Positions 1 through 9,254 of a DNA stretch of 64,000 bases are shown piece by piece. This stretch comes from Legionella brunensis (GTDB lineage Bacteria; Pseudomonadota; Gammaproteobacteria; Legionellales; Legionellaceae). The stretch is from NCBI RefSeq assembly GCF_001467025.1, contig NZ_LNXV01000036.1, forward strand, positions 55,398 through 119,397, given 5' to 3'. The notes under the pieces were generated by a model. That model saw nothing but the letters and a program-made list of their open reading frames with translations. It was not told the DNA's origin and searched no databases. Every line of letters begins with the position of its first letter. The stretch's first letter is position 1. The translations under genes and the position numbers were made by a program.

Positions 1-465
1 GGGATTTTCATTTTCTTTACAATAAAGACGATTATTTCAATTGTTGAGATGCTTAGTAATTGTTACCATAAAATTGTGGTTAAAATCTTGCACGGCTAAC
101 AATACAATTTTGAAAGTCAAAAAAAGGTATGGTGAGCAAGCTTGGCAACGACTAAGACGCCTAAAATACTTTTGGTGACATTCACCTAAGCACAGTAACC
201 GCTGCAAGATCTAACCTTCTTCAGTTTCACTTTCTTCATCAATTCTGCAATTTGCAATACAGGACTTTTACACCTTTTTAAGCTTCACCAGTAACAATTG
301 TTTATCAAGTCATCTGCATACTCCTTTCATTTAAAAGAGTATTAAGGCCACACCTCTAAAAACTTTTCTATTCCTTTACCAATAAAAAGCAAAAATAACA
401 ATCAAATCGATAAAAATTACTCTATAATGGTTTTATATTGACCACGTATTTGGCGATTCATTCTT
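1..465. other. AT-rich stretch without a supported gene
   Basis: No convincing gene, RNA or repeat is visible. A short minus-strand open frame of about 57 codons ends near position 38 and holds several cysteines, but it has no start context and no family I recognise. The stretch presumably carries the promoter of the gene starting at 466. Confidence 0.4.
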
Positions 466-1968
466 ATGGCTCAAATGAAGAAAGAACTTCAAAACTTTAA
501 AGATAGCTCGCCTAAGGTAGCTATTACCTTTTACTCCAAACGCACAGAGAAAGATCCAGGATATTACACAGGAATTTTAAGTGAGGAAAATAGAAAGGAT
601 GTTTTGCGACTGCAAGAGGGGCTTAAAAAAGCTTCCATAAAAAAAGGAGGCATCCCGCCACAGGTAGAAATTACACTGTTTCTAATTCCAGATTGGAGTA
701 AAGGAGAAGATTACAATTCTCCGAGTTATTTAAAAGCAAAGCAAAAGATGCTTGACGATGCACAACAATTCTATGGAAAAGACATTATAATTAAAGATTT
801 TTTATCTTCTAAAGTCTCTAAAGCGGAGCTCGATTTTCTAAGAGACTGTAAATCAATGGGAAGCGTTGCTGATATCGTGAAAACACGTACCATTATCGAT
901 AATGCAGGACACCCTTGTTTACAGACCGATTCTAATGTTACTTGGGCTAATAATGATTTTGAGCGATTGTATGAGCTAACGTTTGCAGCAAATAAAGATG
1001 CACTTAATGCAAGCCGCTGTTCTGAAGTTTATGTTTCTGCACATAACAAGCTTGTATTTACAAGTTCTGATAGCAAACTACCTGCAATCTTTGAAAAAAC
1101 ATTGGTTGATTATTGTACCAAGTATAATTCAGATAAGTGGCATAAAAGTGAGTCTTGTAATGGAGTATATGACATCGCTTTTGGTGAAGGCATGTGTCAA
1201 TACGGCCTCACATATAGAGTGCGAGTTCCTGATAAATATAATCCTGGTCAAACGTTCGATTTTTTCCCAGCCAAATTAGGGGATGAACGTTACACCTTGA
1301 TGCCTCTTGTTGTCGCTTGCCAACGAGAGAGTTGGCGCCAGGGTATGGCTCCTCCTGATCCTGCTGTAGTGGAGTTAACCGGAGGTCTTAAATTACCCAG
1401 TGAAGATAAAAATAGACCCCCTATTGAAGTTGAAATTAATCATGTGAAGTATGGTTACTATCATTTTAAAAGTTTAGTGAGGGTATTTACCAATGTCCCA
1501 AGCTGGCATTCAGAGGAAGGAATGTCTAAACATAGTGACCAAACTAAAGATTATTTTGAGGGTGCTGAGCATGCGAGGAATTTATTTGTCAGCAAGCAAA
1601 ATACGTCGTTATGCATGGAAATTTTTGCTAGATATTACAATGCGGTTCAGGAAGCTCAGGGAAATGGAAAGCTTTATAACAGTCATGCTTTAGAAGTGTT
1701 GGCAAAACTTATTCCTGATACTGAAGCAGGCAATAAGCTATGTCAGAGTTTGTTTAAATGTAGTGCCAAGGAGTTACATGCAAACCCAAATAGGCCAGCT
1801 ATTTTACCTGACATCAAAGAATCTGCTAAAATGAGCTTTGATGTGTCTGTTTTGCCTACTTTTTGGCAACAAAAGAAAACACCGACGCCTGTAGTTAGCA
1901 CATCTCCCAAAGCTGAGACTGAGACTGAGGTGGAGGTAGGTAAAAATCCTACGCAGACTAAAATTTGA
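466..1968 (+). CDS. Hypothetical protein with acidic C-terminal tail; possible Dot/Icm effector
   Basis: A 500-residue protein that I do not recognise. It is hydrophilic, with no signal peptide or membrane segment, and it has scattered cysteines. The last 30 residues are Pro/Thr-rich and contain an alternating Glu block (AETETEVEVG) about 10 residues from the C terminus. Short glutamate-rich E-blocks near the C terminus are a known feature of many Legionella Dot/Icm substrates, so secretion is plausible but inferred. A second Met (codon 4) could be the start, and neither has a clear ribosome binding site. An ankyrin protein follows 31 bp downstream and may be co-transcribed. Confidence 0.6.
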   Translation: MAQMKKELQNFKDSSPKVAITFYSKRTEKDPGYYTGILSEENRKDVLRLQEGLKKASIKKGGIPPQVEITLFLIPDWSKGEDYNSPSYLKAKQKMLDDAQQFYGKDIIIKDFLSSKVSKAELDFLRDCKSMGSVADIVKTRTIIDNAGHPCLQTDSNVTWANNDFERLYELTFAANKDALNASRCSEVYVSAHNKLVFTSSDSKLPAIFEKTLVDYCTKYNSDKWHKSESCNGVYDIAFGEGMCQYGLTYRVRVPDKYNPGQTFDFFPAKLGDERYTLMPLVVACQRESWRQGMAPPDPAVVELTGGLKLPSEDKNRPPIEVEINHVKYGYYHFKSLVRVFTNVPSWHSEEGMSKHSDQTKDYFEGAEHARNLFVSKQNTSLCMEIFARYYNAVQEAQGNGKLYNSHALEVLAKLIPDTEAGNKLCQSLFKCSAKELHANPNRPAILPDIKESAKMSFDVSVLPTFWQQKKTPTPVVSTSPKAETETEVEVGKNPTQTKI

Positions 1969-1999
1969 TATAATAAGCCATTTATAATGGAGAATTAGA

Positions 2000-2323
2000 A
2001 TGACGGATAGAAACCAATTCAGGCTAATAGATAGGAGCTTACATGAGGCTATTATGGATGGCAATCGTAGACAGGCTCAATTGATAATAGAAAAGCATGA
2101 TGGTGATGTGAACTCTCAAGACCAATACGGAGCTTCACCGGCTTTACTTGCCGCCAAACGCAATGATTTCGAGATGTTACAGCTCTTAGTAGAGAAAGGA
2201 GCAGATGTAACACTGAGTGATTACATGGGATTTACTGCCATGCAGTGGGCTCAAGAAAACCGTAATGAAAAGATGGCAGACTTTATAGAAGAGCATAGTA
2301 ATCCAGCTCAAATGAGAATGTAG
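2000..2323 (+). CDS. Small ankyrin-repeat protein
   Basis: A 107-residue protein made almost entirely of about three ankyrin repeats. It has DVNSQDQYGASPALLAAKRN and GADVTLSDYMGFTAMQWAQE type units, each with the G-xTPLH-like helix-turn-helix followed by a loop. Ankyrin repeats mediate protein-protein binding. In Legionella they are found both in secreted effectors and in ordinary cytosolic proteins, and this one is too short to carry a second domain. The start is set by GGAG seven bases ahead of the ATG. It lies 31 bp behind the 500-aa gene and probably shares its transcript. Confidence 0.75.
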   Translation: MTDRNQFRLIDRSLHEAIMDGNRRQAQLIIEKHDGDVNSQDQYGASPALLAAKRNDFEMLQLLVEKGADVTLSDYMGFTAMQWAQENRNEKMADFIEEHSNPAQMRM

Positions 2324-2746
2324 GGCTTCAATAACAATATAGATATTATAATTACCGTATAAAAAATACATTAAACTACTGCGTACATCAACTATTACCC
2401 AGATGGAACGCAGTAGTTTGATACGTCTAATAAATATCCAATTGCCATCATCTGCTGAGAAGAGCACTTTTCCCTTAATATACCCGCATCCTGAAACCAG
2501 GTAAAAATTGAACATTCATTGATTTTTATGTTGAAAAATAAATCAGCTGTTAAATTTACCCATCGCTTGCAGAGGTCATGAAGCATGAAATAGCGAATGA
2601 GTGAGGTTCGCATATAAAAGCTCCCTAATTTTTTAATGGGAATGCATTTAATTGACAAAGTAATTAACTATAGAATGGCTATAAATTCCGTAATTGGATT
2701 ACTGATTTGGACAACCTGCCTGATGGTATTGTTTACGATTAGTTTT
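2324..2746. other. Intergenic stretch with a strong inverted repeat, no supported gene
   Basis: It holds the inverted repeat at 2373-2419. An 87-codon open frame on the minus strand (2395-2658) overlaps that repeat, has no clear ribosome binding site and no recognisable product, so it is not called as a gene. It could be debris of an older gene. Confidence 0.4.
2373..2419. repeat. 12-bp perfect inverted repeat (hairpin)
   Basis: AAACTACTGCGT at 2373-2384 is the exact reverse complement of ACGCAGTAGTTT at 2408-2419, with a 23-nt loop and two or three further pairs outside. It sits 50 bp after the ankyrin gene. There is no T-run on either side, so it is not a classical intrinsic terminator. 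It could be an mRNA 3'-end hairpin or a small repeat element. Confidence 0.6.
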
Positions 2747-3064
2747 CTACCTATTAATTGTAAGTTGCATAAGGCATTTTAGCAACTCTTCTTGAGAAAT
2801 CGCAGCAGCTTTTATCTGCAGTACTTTATTACGGGAGGTTGTCCCACGCAGGATAGAAATTTGTTTCTGTGGGATACCTAATATTTTTGCCAAATATTGA
2901 ATTAGTAATTTATTAGCCTTGCCATCCTCTGCCACAGCCTGCAGGCTAATCTGCAAGCCCCCCGTGGCATCCAGAGCTATTTTATTTTGCTTAGCACCAG
3001 GTTTAACTTTAAGAGTTAACGTAAGTTGCTCAGCATTACATTTAAGCCATAGCGGGCAACTCAT
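2747..3064 (-). CDS. DUF167 (YggU-family) protein
   Basis: A 105-residue protein with the DUF167 core: KPGAKQNKI near the N terminus, an AVAEDGKANKLLIQYLA helix and ILRGTTSRNK before the end. The family is small, cytosolic and of unknown function. The start is ATG at 3064 inside the 3' end of zipA. This gives a 23-bp overlap with zipA in a different frame and the usual family length of about 100 aa. The longer frame starting at 3103 would add a hydrophobic stretch that is only zipA sequence read out of frame. It is the last gene of the smc-zipA transcript. Confidence 0.8.
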   Translation of the reverse strand: MSCPLWLKCNAEQLTLTLKVKPGAKQNKIALDATGGLQISLQAVAEDGKANKLLIQYLAKILGIPQKQISILRGTTSRNKVLQIKAAAISQEELLKCLMQLTINR

Positions 3065-3779
3065 AAGGCTCACTAATATTGAGAATGCGATAATAACGAG
3101 CAATACTTGCTTCAGTTAATGGTTGACGTTGATCATCTAACAAGTGAGTATCTAATCCATCACGAAGTTGTTTTGCAGTTTCATACATGATAGCAAGGCG
3201 TTCAGCATCGATGGTTGAATTACCTGAGGATTGCATAAAAAGGCAAAGACCTCTCACGCTAAAAGCACCAATATTTTGTAAATCAAATACACCACTTGCC
3301 GTCGCTGCAGCAAGACTGCAAAGAACTGGGCCTTGACCATTCGCATGCTGATGTCTATGAAAGAGATTACCCTCGCCAAAACGCAATCCGGCAGCCAACA
3401 CTGTCTGTAGTAATTCATAACCAGCCAACTGACGATTTTCCTTGGCCAATAGAAACATCATCAGTGATTTGCCAGGTTCATTCATCGTTATACTTTTTTC
3501 CTCTAACTCCCCCATGGTGGGCATCTTTGCCGAAATGGTTTGCTCAAAGGCATTATTTTGCACTTCTTCATCATGAAGGTCATGTTTTACTTTGCGTACA
3601 GCAATAATGTCATCAAAATGCTTATTATCAGCAAGAGACTTATTTTCTCCTTGGCCTAATGATGGCTGATAACTAACAGGATTTAAGCTTTGACGTCTTG
3701 CTTTCATCATGCGCCCTATAGCAATCACAACTCCAATGAGTAACAGAACATTAAGGATTAGACTCCAATTCGCCTGCAT
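3042..3779 (-). CDS. zipA: Cell division protein ZipA
   Basis: An inner-membrane protein that binds FtsZ and anchors the division ring. It is 245 aa, shorter than the E. coli protein because the linker is reduced. There is one N-terminal membrane segment (about residues 6-23), then a basic stretch (RMMKARRQS), a charged linker, and a C-terminal FtsZ-binding domain (about 105-235) with LMMFLLAKENRQLAGYELLQ and GNLFHRHQ. It follows smc by 25 bp, as in many gammaproteobacteria. The usual next gene, ligA, is not downstream; a DUF167 gene overlaps the 3' end instead. Confidence 0.9.
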   Translation of the reverse strand: MQANWSLILNVLLLIGVVIAIGRMMKARRQSLNPVSYQPSLGQGENKSLADNKHFDDIIAVRKVKHDLHDEEVQNNAFEQTISAKMPTMGELEEKSITMNEPGKSLMMFLLAKENRQLAGYELLQTVLAAGLRFGEGNLFHRHQHANGQGPVLCSLAAATASGVFDLQNIGAFSVRGLCLFMQSSGNSTIDAERLAIMYETAKQLRDGLDTHLLDDQRQPLTEASIARYYRILNISEPYELPAMA

Positions 3780-3804
3780 TTTTTACTCCCCTATATAAAG
3801 AACT

Positions 3805-6800
3805 CTAAGACGAGCTCATAGACAAAGCCTGTTCTACATCTACTGCAACAATGCGCGAAACTCCAGGTTCACGCATTGTTACCCCAATTAAATGATTTGC
3901 CAATTCCATGGTTACTTTGTTATGGGTGATAAACAGGAATTGTACGAATTGTGACATCTCTTTTACCAAAGCACAAAATCGTCCTACATTCACATCGTCC
4001 AGTGGCGCATCAACTTCATCCAACATACAAAAGGGTGACGGATTTAATTGAAAAATGGCAAATACTAAAGCCACAGCAGTCATTGCTTTCTCGCCACCTG
4101 AGAGCAAATGGATTGTACTATTCCGTTTGCCTGGAGGTTGAGCCATCACTAAAATACCAGCTTCGAGCAGATTATCGCAAGTTAACTCTAACATTGCACG
4201 CCCCCCACCAAAAAGGCGAGGAAAGAGCGCCTGAAATGCAGTATTGACTTCGTCAAAAGTATTTTTAAGTCGTTGATGAGTTTCCTTATCCATCTTTTCG
4301 ATAGCCGCATCAAGAGTCGCCAATGCGTCAGTAAGATCCTGATATTGCTCATCCAAATGCAGCTTACGCTGCAACTCACTGTCATATTCCTCAATAGCTG
4401 CCAAATTAATAGCACCTAATCGTTTAATCTTATCAATAACTTCCTCTAAGGCTTGTTCGCGTGATTCTTGGGAAACATCGGCAGGAATATTTTCCAAGAG
4501 GTCTTTCAATCTCACATCCAATTCTGCCAAAGATTCAACAACACCACTGGCCCGTACGGCAAGTGCTTGCTCTTGCATCTGTTCTTGCTGCATTTTTTCC
4601 TGAATCATCCGGGCATTTTTTTCTTCCGTGCGCCCGAGCGCCTCGAATGACTCTAATTGTTTCGTCAACGCATTTAAATTTTCCCGACAAAGACTTAATT
4701 GCGTTTCTAGTTCACTATGTTGCAAGACTTTAGTCTGCAAATTATCCTGTAACTCGGCTTCAGGTGTCTCCAAAGCAACCAAGCGAGTCGCCAAAATTTC
4801 CATTCGCTCATTTAAAGTTTCCAAGCGCAATTGCTCACGTTTCACATTTTCAGTGAGCTGCTGAATTTTGATTTTTTCCCGGTCATAGACTAACTGGCTT
4901 TGATGCAAGGCTGTTCTTGCTTCATCTACTGCAGTACGGTGCTGCAGTAGCATTTCCTCCCAACTTGCTTTGCCAGTTGTTAATTCTTGTTGCGCATCTT
5001 CATATTGCTTGGTTGCTTTTACCGCTGCAGATAAAGAACACTCTGCTCTATCTTGTTCACTCGCAAGCTCTTCTAACGTTAATGAAAGTTCTTCACTTTC
5101 AGTCATTAAAAGATTTCTTCGGGTTTCCGCTTGTAAAAGAGCGCGTTCTTTATTGTGAATGTCAATTTCATAGGCTTTGTAGTCTTCACGAGAGTTCATT
5201 AACGTCTGTTTTGCAGTTTCCAGACGTTGTTCAGACTCTTTAAGCTTCTGGTGTAGTTGATCGCGCCTATTTTTTAAACCAGACAAATCATCTTGAGCCT
5301 CGCTCAATGTTTCAGTGAGTTTCCCTAACTCTTCTTGGCGCACTAATAACCCAGTTTGCTCTTGACTCTCAGGCTTGGCAATTTTCGCCCATTTCTTAGC
5401 CAACCAATAGCCATCAGGAGTAATAACTGACTCCATATCATTTAAATTTGGTAACCAAGAAAGTGCCTCTTCTATGTTAGCAGCCGCATAGATATTCTCG
5501 AGGGGATATAACCAGCTTGGATTTAGACCGGTAATCTTATCAATTAATCGCGGGTAATTCCCTTTGGGGGACGCTTCTCCTTGAGTAATAAATAATGCTG
5601 AATCAATTGGCATCTCATTGATTTTTATCAACAACTCATCCAAGGAATCTAAAACAATAGCCTGTAATCCTTCACCGAGGATTAGTTCACAAGCATATTG
5701 CCACTCTTTGCTAACAGTTAACTTTTCAACCAGGCGTAATTTTTCTTCCCAACACTCTAAATTCATTAGCTCTTTTGTGCGACCCAAAGCAGCCTGCTGT
5801 GCAGCAAATAATCCAGCCTGTTTTGTAGTTAAATGATGAATATTATCCTGTGAATTAAGAATTAGCTTTTCCGTTTCTAATAATTGATCCCGATATTGTG
5901 CCACTTCTGCGGCAATTTGCTGTTCAGTTGTCTCTTGCTCCTGCATTTGAGTTGTCAGCAACAATAGGGATTCTTGCTGTATTCGAAGTGTTTCTGCAAG
6001 CGCCTCCACTTCAACCAATCGTTGCTCTTCTGCGATTTTTTCCAATCTTGTCAACAACTGCTGACGTTGTTGGGCAATATGGTGTAGACGAAGTTGCTCT
6101 ACTTGGGTTTCACGCAAAGCTTTATTAAGCTCATCCTGAGTAGCTTGCGTTTTAGTATTCCAGATGAGTTGTTGCTGTTGTATATCTTGTAATAACTGCT
6201 CTTGATTGGCAAATTCCTCCTGTAAATTTTGCCAATTGCCGTGCAAAACCCCCACAGACTCTTCGCTGCTTTGCAGTATTTCCGTGTCTTGCTGTATTTG
6301 ACTAGTCGCCGCTTGCCAATCTATTTGTATTTGTTGCTGATCAATCTGTAAACGCTGCCTCTCGCGTTGGCTTTGTTGGATAGTTTCCTCCAAGCGAGCA
6401 ATATCGGTAGCCAATTGATAAAAATTAGTTTGTACTTGCTGAAAAACTTCATTGTCATCATGGAGTTTTTCACGAAATAAAGTACTTTGTTTAAACGCTT
6501 CCGCAGCATTGGCTTGATGATTTTCATACTCCGTCATGAGTTGTTTTATTACAGCTTGTTTAGTTACTTGCTCACTCGTAAGTGCTTGCCATTTGAGAGC
6601 CAAAATTTCGGACTTATATAGGCGCTCTTCTGCTTTCAAAATTTTATAGCGTTCAGCTGCTTTGGCCTGTCGCTCAAGCCTTAGTAATTGCTTGTCTAAT
6701 TCGTCACGAATATCAGCGACACGCGCTAAATTTTCGCGAGTATGATTAATACGCACCAAAGTTTCCCGGCGTCGCTCCTTATACTTCGACACACCCGCCG

Positions 6801-7299
6801 CTTCTTCAAGATAGGCTCTTAACTCTTCAGGACGAGCTTCTACTATACGAGAAATCGTACCTTGGCCAATGATAGAATAACCTCGTGCACCTGCCCCAGT
6901 TCCTAAAAAGATATCCGTAATATCGCGCCGGCGACAACGACTGCCGTTTAAGTAGTAAAAGGAATCACCATCACGATTAACTACTCGCTTTACAGAAATT
7001 TCTTGATAACTGCCGTATTGTCCAGCCAATCGTCCGAGACTATTATCAAAAACAAGCTCAACAGAGGCTTGTCCTACCCCTTTACGGTGAGTTGAGCCAT
7101 TAAAAATGACATCAGCCATTGATTCGCCACGCAGATTCTTCGCTGAGCTTTCCCCCATTACCCAACGCACTGCATCAATCACGTTTGACTTACCACATCC
7201 ATTAGGGCCGACAACGGCCACCAATTGGCTTGGGAAAGGGATTATGGTGGGATCAACAAAGGATTTAAATCCCGCCAGTTTTAACTCTTTAAGCTGCAT
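3805..7299 (-). CDS. smc: Chromosome segregation ATPase SMC
   Basis: A 1164-aa structural-maintenance-of-chromosomes protein, the ATPase arm of the Smc-ScpAB condensin that compacts and segregates the chromosome. The Walker A is GPNGCGKSN (residues 31-39). Two long Gln/Glu-rich coiled coils (about 170-500 and 660-1000) flank a hinge (about 510-640, with the ILGEGLQAIVLDS region). The C-terminal head has the ABC signature LLSGGEKAMTA and Walker B FCMLDEVDAPLDD. The length and domain order are complete. It is the first gene of the smc-zipA-DUF167 unit. Confidence 0.97.
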   Translation of the reverse strand: MQLKELKLAGFKSFVDPTIIPFPSQLVAVVGPNGCGKSNVIDAVRWVMGESSAKNLRGESMADVIFNGSTHRKGVGQASVELVFDNSLGRLAGQYGSYQEISVKRVVNRDGDSFYYLNGSRCRRRDITDIFLGTGAGARGYSIIGQGTISRIVEARPEELRAYLEEAAGVSKYKERRRETLVRINHTRENLARVADIRDELDKQLLRLERQAKAAERYKILKAEERLYKSEILALKWQALTSEQVTKQAVIKQLMTEYENHQANAAEAFKQSTLFREKLHDDNEVFQQVQTNFYQLATDIARLEETIQQSQRERQRLQIDQQQIQIDWQAATSQIQQDTEILQSSEESVGVLHGNWQNLQEEFANQEQLLQDIQQQQLIWNTKTQATQDELNKALRETQVEQLRLHHIAQQRQQLLTRLEKIAEEQRLVEVEALAETLRIQQESLLLLTTQMQEQETTEQQIAAEVAQYRDQLLETEKLILNSQDNIHHLTTKQAGLFAAQQAALGRTKELMNLECWEEKLRLVEKLTVSKEWQYACELILGEGLQAIVLDSLDELLIKINEMPIDSALFITQGEASPKGNYPRLIDKITGLNPSWLYPLENIYAAANIEEALSWLPNLNDMESVITPDGYWLAKKWAKIAKPESQEQTGLLVRQEELGKLTETLSEAQDDLSGLKNRRDQLHQKLKESEQRLETAKQTLMNSREDYKAYEIDIHNKERALLQAETRRNLLMTESEELSLTLEELASEQDRAECSLSAAVKATKQYEDAQQELTTGKASWEEMLLQHRTAVDEARTALHQSQLVYDREKIKIQQLTENVKREQLRLETLNERMEILATRLVALETPEAELQDNLQTKVLQHSELETQLSLCRENLNALTKQLESFEALGRTEEKNARMIQEKMQQEQMQEQALAVRASGVVESLAELDVRLKDLLENIPADVSQESREQALEEVIDKIKRLGAINLAAIEEYDSELQRKLHLDEQYQDLTDALATLDAAIEKMDKETHQRLKNTFDEVNTAFQALFPRLFGGGRAMLELTCDNLLEAGILVMAQPPGKRNSTIHLLSGGEKAMTAVALVFAIFQLNPSPFCMLDEVDAPLDDVNVGRFCALVKEMSQFVQFLFITHNKVTMELANHLIGVTMREPGVSRIVAVDVEQALSMSSS

Positions 7300-7455
7300 T
7301 AGGGACGCAAAAAAAATAAATTGGCAAGATTGTAACCTACAAATAGTCTAGAGGAGAAGAATTGTGACTAGATTGCTTAGGATTGTTAGCAAAATTTCGA
7401 TCTTGCTCTTAAATAGATAAGATTTGCGTGTGAATAAAAAGTACGTTTAAAACCT

Positions 7456-8433
7456 TTAAAACTCAAAGATAGCAGTCCCCCAAGTATAGCCTGCACCAAA
7501 CCCACAAAGTAAAATTATATCTCCTCGTTTAATTTTTCCTTCTTGATAAGCTTTATTAAATGCCAATGGAATAGAAGCAGCAGAGGTATTCCCATGTTTA
7601 TCCAGAGAAATAATAAACTTTTCTATTGGCATTTCTACAGCCGAAGCTACTGTCTGTAAAATGCGGATATTGGCTTGATGTGGGATAATATGCTGAATAT
7701 CTGCAATAGTCAGCTGCGTGCATTCTAAAGCTCGTTTAATTTCATTATTAAAACGAGTAACAGCATTTTTAAAAACTTGTTTACCATTCATTTTGACATA
7801 AGGTTCATTTTTTGAAATTGTCTGCGCTCCTTGGCCTACCCCCCATGGAATGTACAAATCTTGTACTCCCGCGCCATCAGCACCCAACTTACAATAAAAA
7901 ATCCCTTTTTCATTGTTTGTTGTTCGCTTCAATAAAAATGCACCAAAACCATCGCCAAATAGAATACCCGTTGCTCTATCGCGGTGATTGATAATTTTGG
8001 AAAAAGCATCGCACCCCAAAACCAAAGCATATTCAAGCTCTGGATTAGCCTGCATCAAATAATAGGCATTTGCTAGTCCATAAAGAAAGCCTGCACATGC
8101 AGCCTGCATGTCAAATGCGATACAGTGGTGAATGTTAAGTCGCTGCTGTAACATTACCGCACTACTAGGCATCACTTGATAGGGAGTCGTCGTTGCCATG
8201 ACAATAAGATTAATCTGTTGAGGAGAAATATTGGCATGAGTAATCGCAGTTAGTGCCGCTTGATAACTACAATCAATAAAATCTTCGTCGTCTGCAAGAA
8301 TGTGGCGTTGTTTGATGCCTGTCATTTGCGTTATCCAAGCATCGGACGTATCTAGTTCTAATTCAAGCTCTTTATTGGCAATAATCCTTTTTGGAAGATA
8401 TCCCCCACATGACAAAACTTTAATCACACCCAT
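7456..8433 (-). CDS. 3-oxoacyl-ACP synthase III family protein (FabH-like)
   Basis: A KAS III-type condensing enzyme, 325 aa. The catalytic triad is intact: Cys113 in AACAGF, His250 in PHQAN and Asn280 in KHGNTSAAS, with ILFGDGFGAFLL ahead of the active-site loops. FabH condenses acetyl-CoA with malonyl-ACP to start fatty-acid synthesis. This copy stands alone, away from any fab cluster, so it may be a paralogue with another starter substrate. The start is ATG 8433, seven bases after AAGGAG; the preceding GTG codon is less likely. A decayed relative lies just upstream (8546-8914), so the locus once held two such genes. Confidence 0.85.
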   Translation of the reverse strand: MGVIKVLSCGGYLPKRIIANKELELELDTSDAWITQMTGIKQRHILADDEDFIDCSYQAALTAITHANISPQQINLIVMATTTPYQVMPSSAVMLQQRLNIHHCIAFDMQAACAGFLYGLANAYYLMQANPELEYALVLGCDAFSKIINHRDRATGILFGDGFGAFLLKRTTNNEKGIFYCKLGADGAGVQDLYIPWGVGQGAQTISKNEPYVKMNGKQVFKNAVTRFNNEIKRALECTQLTIADIQHIIPHQANIRILQTVASAVEMPIEKFIISLDKHGNTSAASIPLAFNKAYQEGKIKRGDIILLCGFGAGYTWGTAIFEF

Positions 8434-8545
8434 CACTCAACTCCTTTTCAGGCTATGCGAAAATAGTGGTTACCTTAAGAAAGCTCTCTTTTGCGACTAG
8501 TTACAGGCATAGCTCTCATGAATACCCACTTACATCCAAGCCTTC

Positions 8546-8914
8546 TTAAAGATGCCATTTAGCGATGCTGCCACTAAAACCAACGCCAAAAGAAATTAAT
8601 AAAAAATTGCCTGTTTTTTTATCTGACCTTACTCAAATAGTGTTGTGGAAACCCGTGATAAAGAGGTTTATAACTCCCCCCTTCATCCATATGTAGGATT
8701 CCAGTATCTACAGGAATAATTAGTAAGATGGAAACACTCAAATTCGTTTTCATTTTCATTACTTTGTAGTAAGAGAGAAACTACCCCATCCCCAAATAAA
8801 TAACTATTGAGCAAATTATTTAAACTAACGGTTGCCTTCGTCAAGAATTTCACTGCTAAGAACTGTTTGCTCAGGCACGACAGACGCTATACCGACTATA
8901 TCTATAGCTTTCAC
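8546..8914 (-). pseudogene. Relic of a second KAS III (FabH-like) gene
   Basis: Fragments in several minus-strand frames line up in order with a KAS III protein. There is an N terminus VKAIDIVGIASVVPEQTVL from GTG 8914, ending in a stop after about 29 codons. Next comes NNLLNSYLFGDGVVSLLLQ, matching the FGDG segment, then after a frameshift IIPVDTGILHMDEGGSYKPL. The last piece is GNFLLISFGVGFSGSIAKWH, matching the family C terminus, with a stop at 8546. Only 369 bp remain of an expected 975, and the Cys and His active-site segments are missing. It has internal deletions, stops and frameshifts and is certainly inactive. Confidence 0.75.
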
Positions 8915-9254
8915 CTAGACCACCAAAAGACCATTTTGACAAATGTTTTTTCATTTTAGAAGATAATAATAAATTTTTCAATGAATACTGGCTCTAAAAA
9001 GTGGTACTTTTAACTCAATTTTGTTGTAAAATTTTTAATTCTTTTTGCATTTAAAATGCGCAAAAAAAGATAAAATCGATATCTTTTTTTATTTTCTTTC
9101 GGAAAAGCCAAATATCAAAAAATAAATTAGTACTTTTTAAGGATTAACACTTCATAATTTTTTCGGCTATCTTAGTAAGATTAGCTATTTTTTAATAAGT
9201 TTTGCTAAGCTAAATAAGATATTATCATTAGATTAACTATTTGTAGGAGCTCGG
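8915..9254. promoter_or_regulatory. AT-rich leader of phaC
   Basis: About 340 bp of very AT-rich sequence between the KAS III relic and phaC. A TTGCAT...ATGCGCAA near-palindrome at about 9045-9063 loosely resembles the TTGCA/TGCAA elements near the phasin gene and might bind PhaR. No confident -35/-10 pair can be picked out of the A/T tracts. Confidence 0.3.

Noticed and set aside
38..210. A minus-strand open frame with several Cys residues, like a small zinc-binding protein
   Set aside because: No ribosome site or start codon context, only about 57 codons, and no family resemblance that I can support.
2395..2658. An 87-codon minus-strand frame in the gap after the small ankyrin gene
   Set aside because: It overlaps the inverted repeat, has no ribosome site and no recognised product; probably chance or debris.
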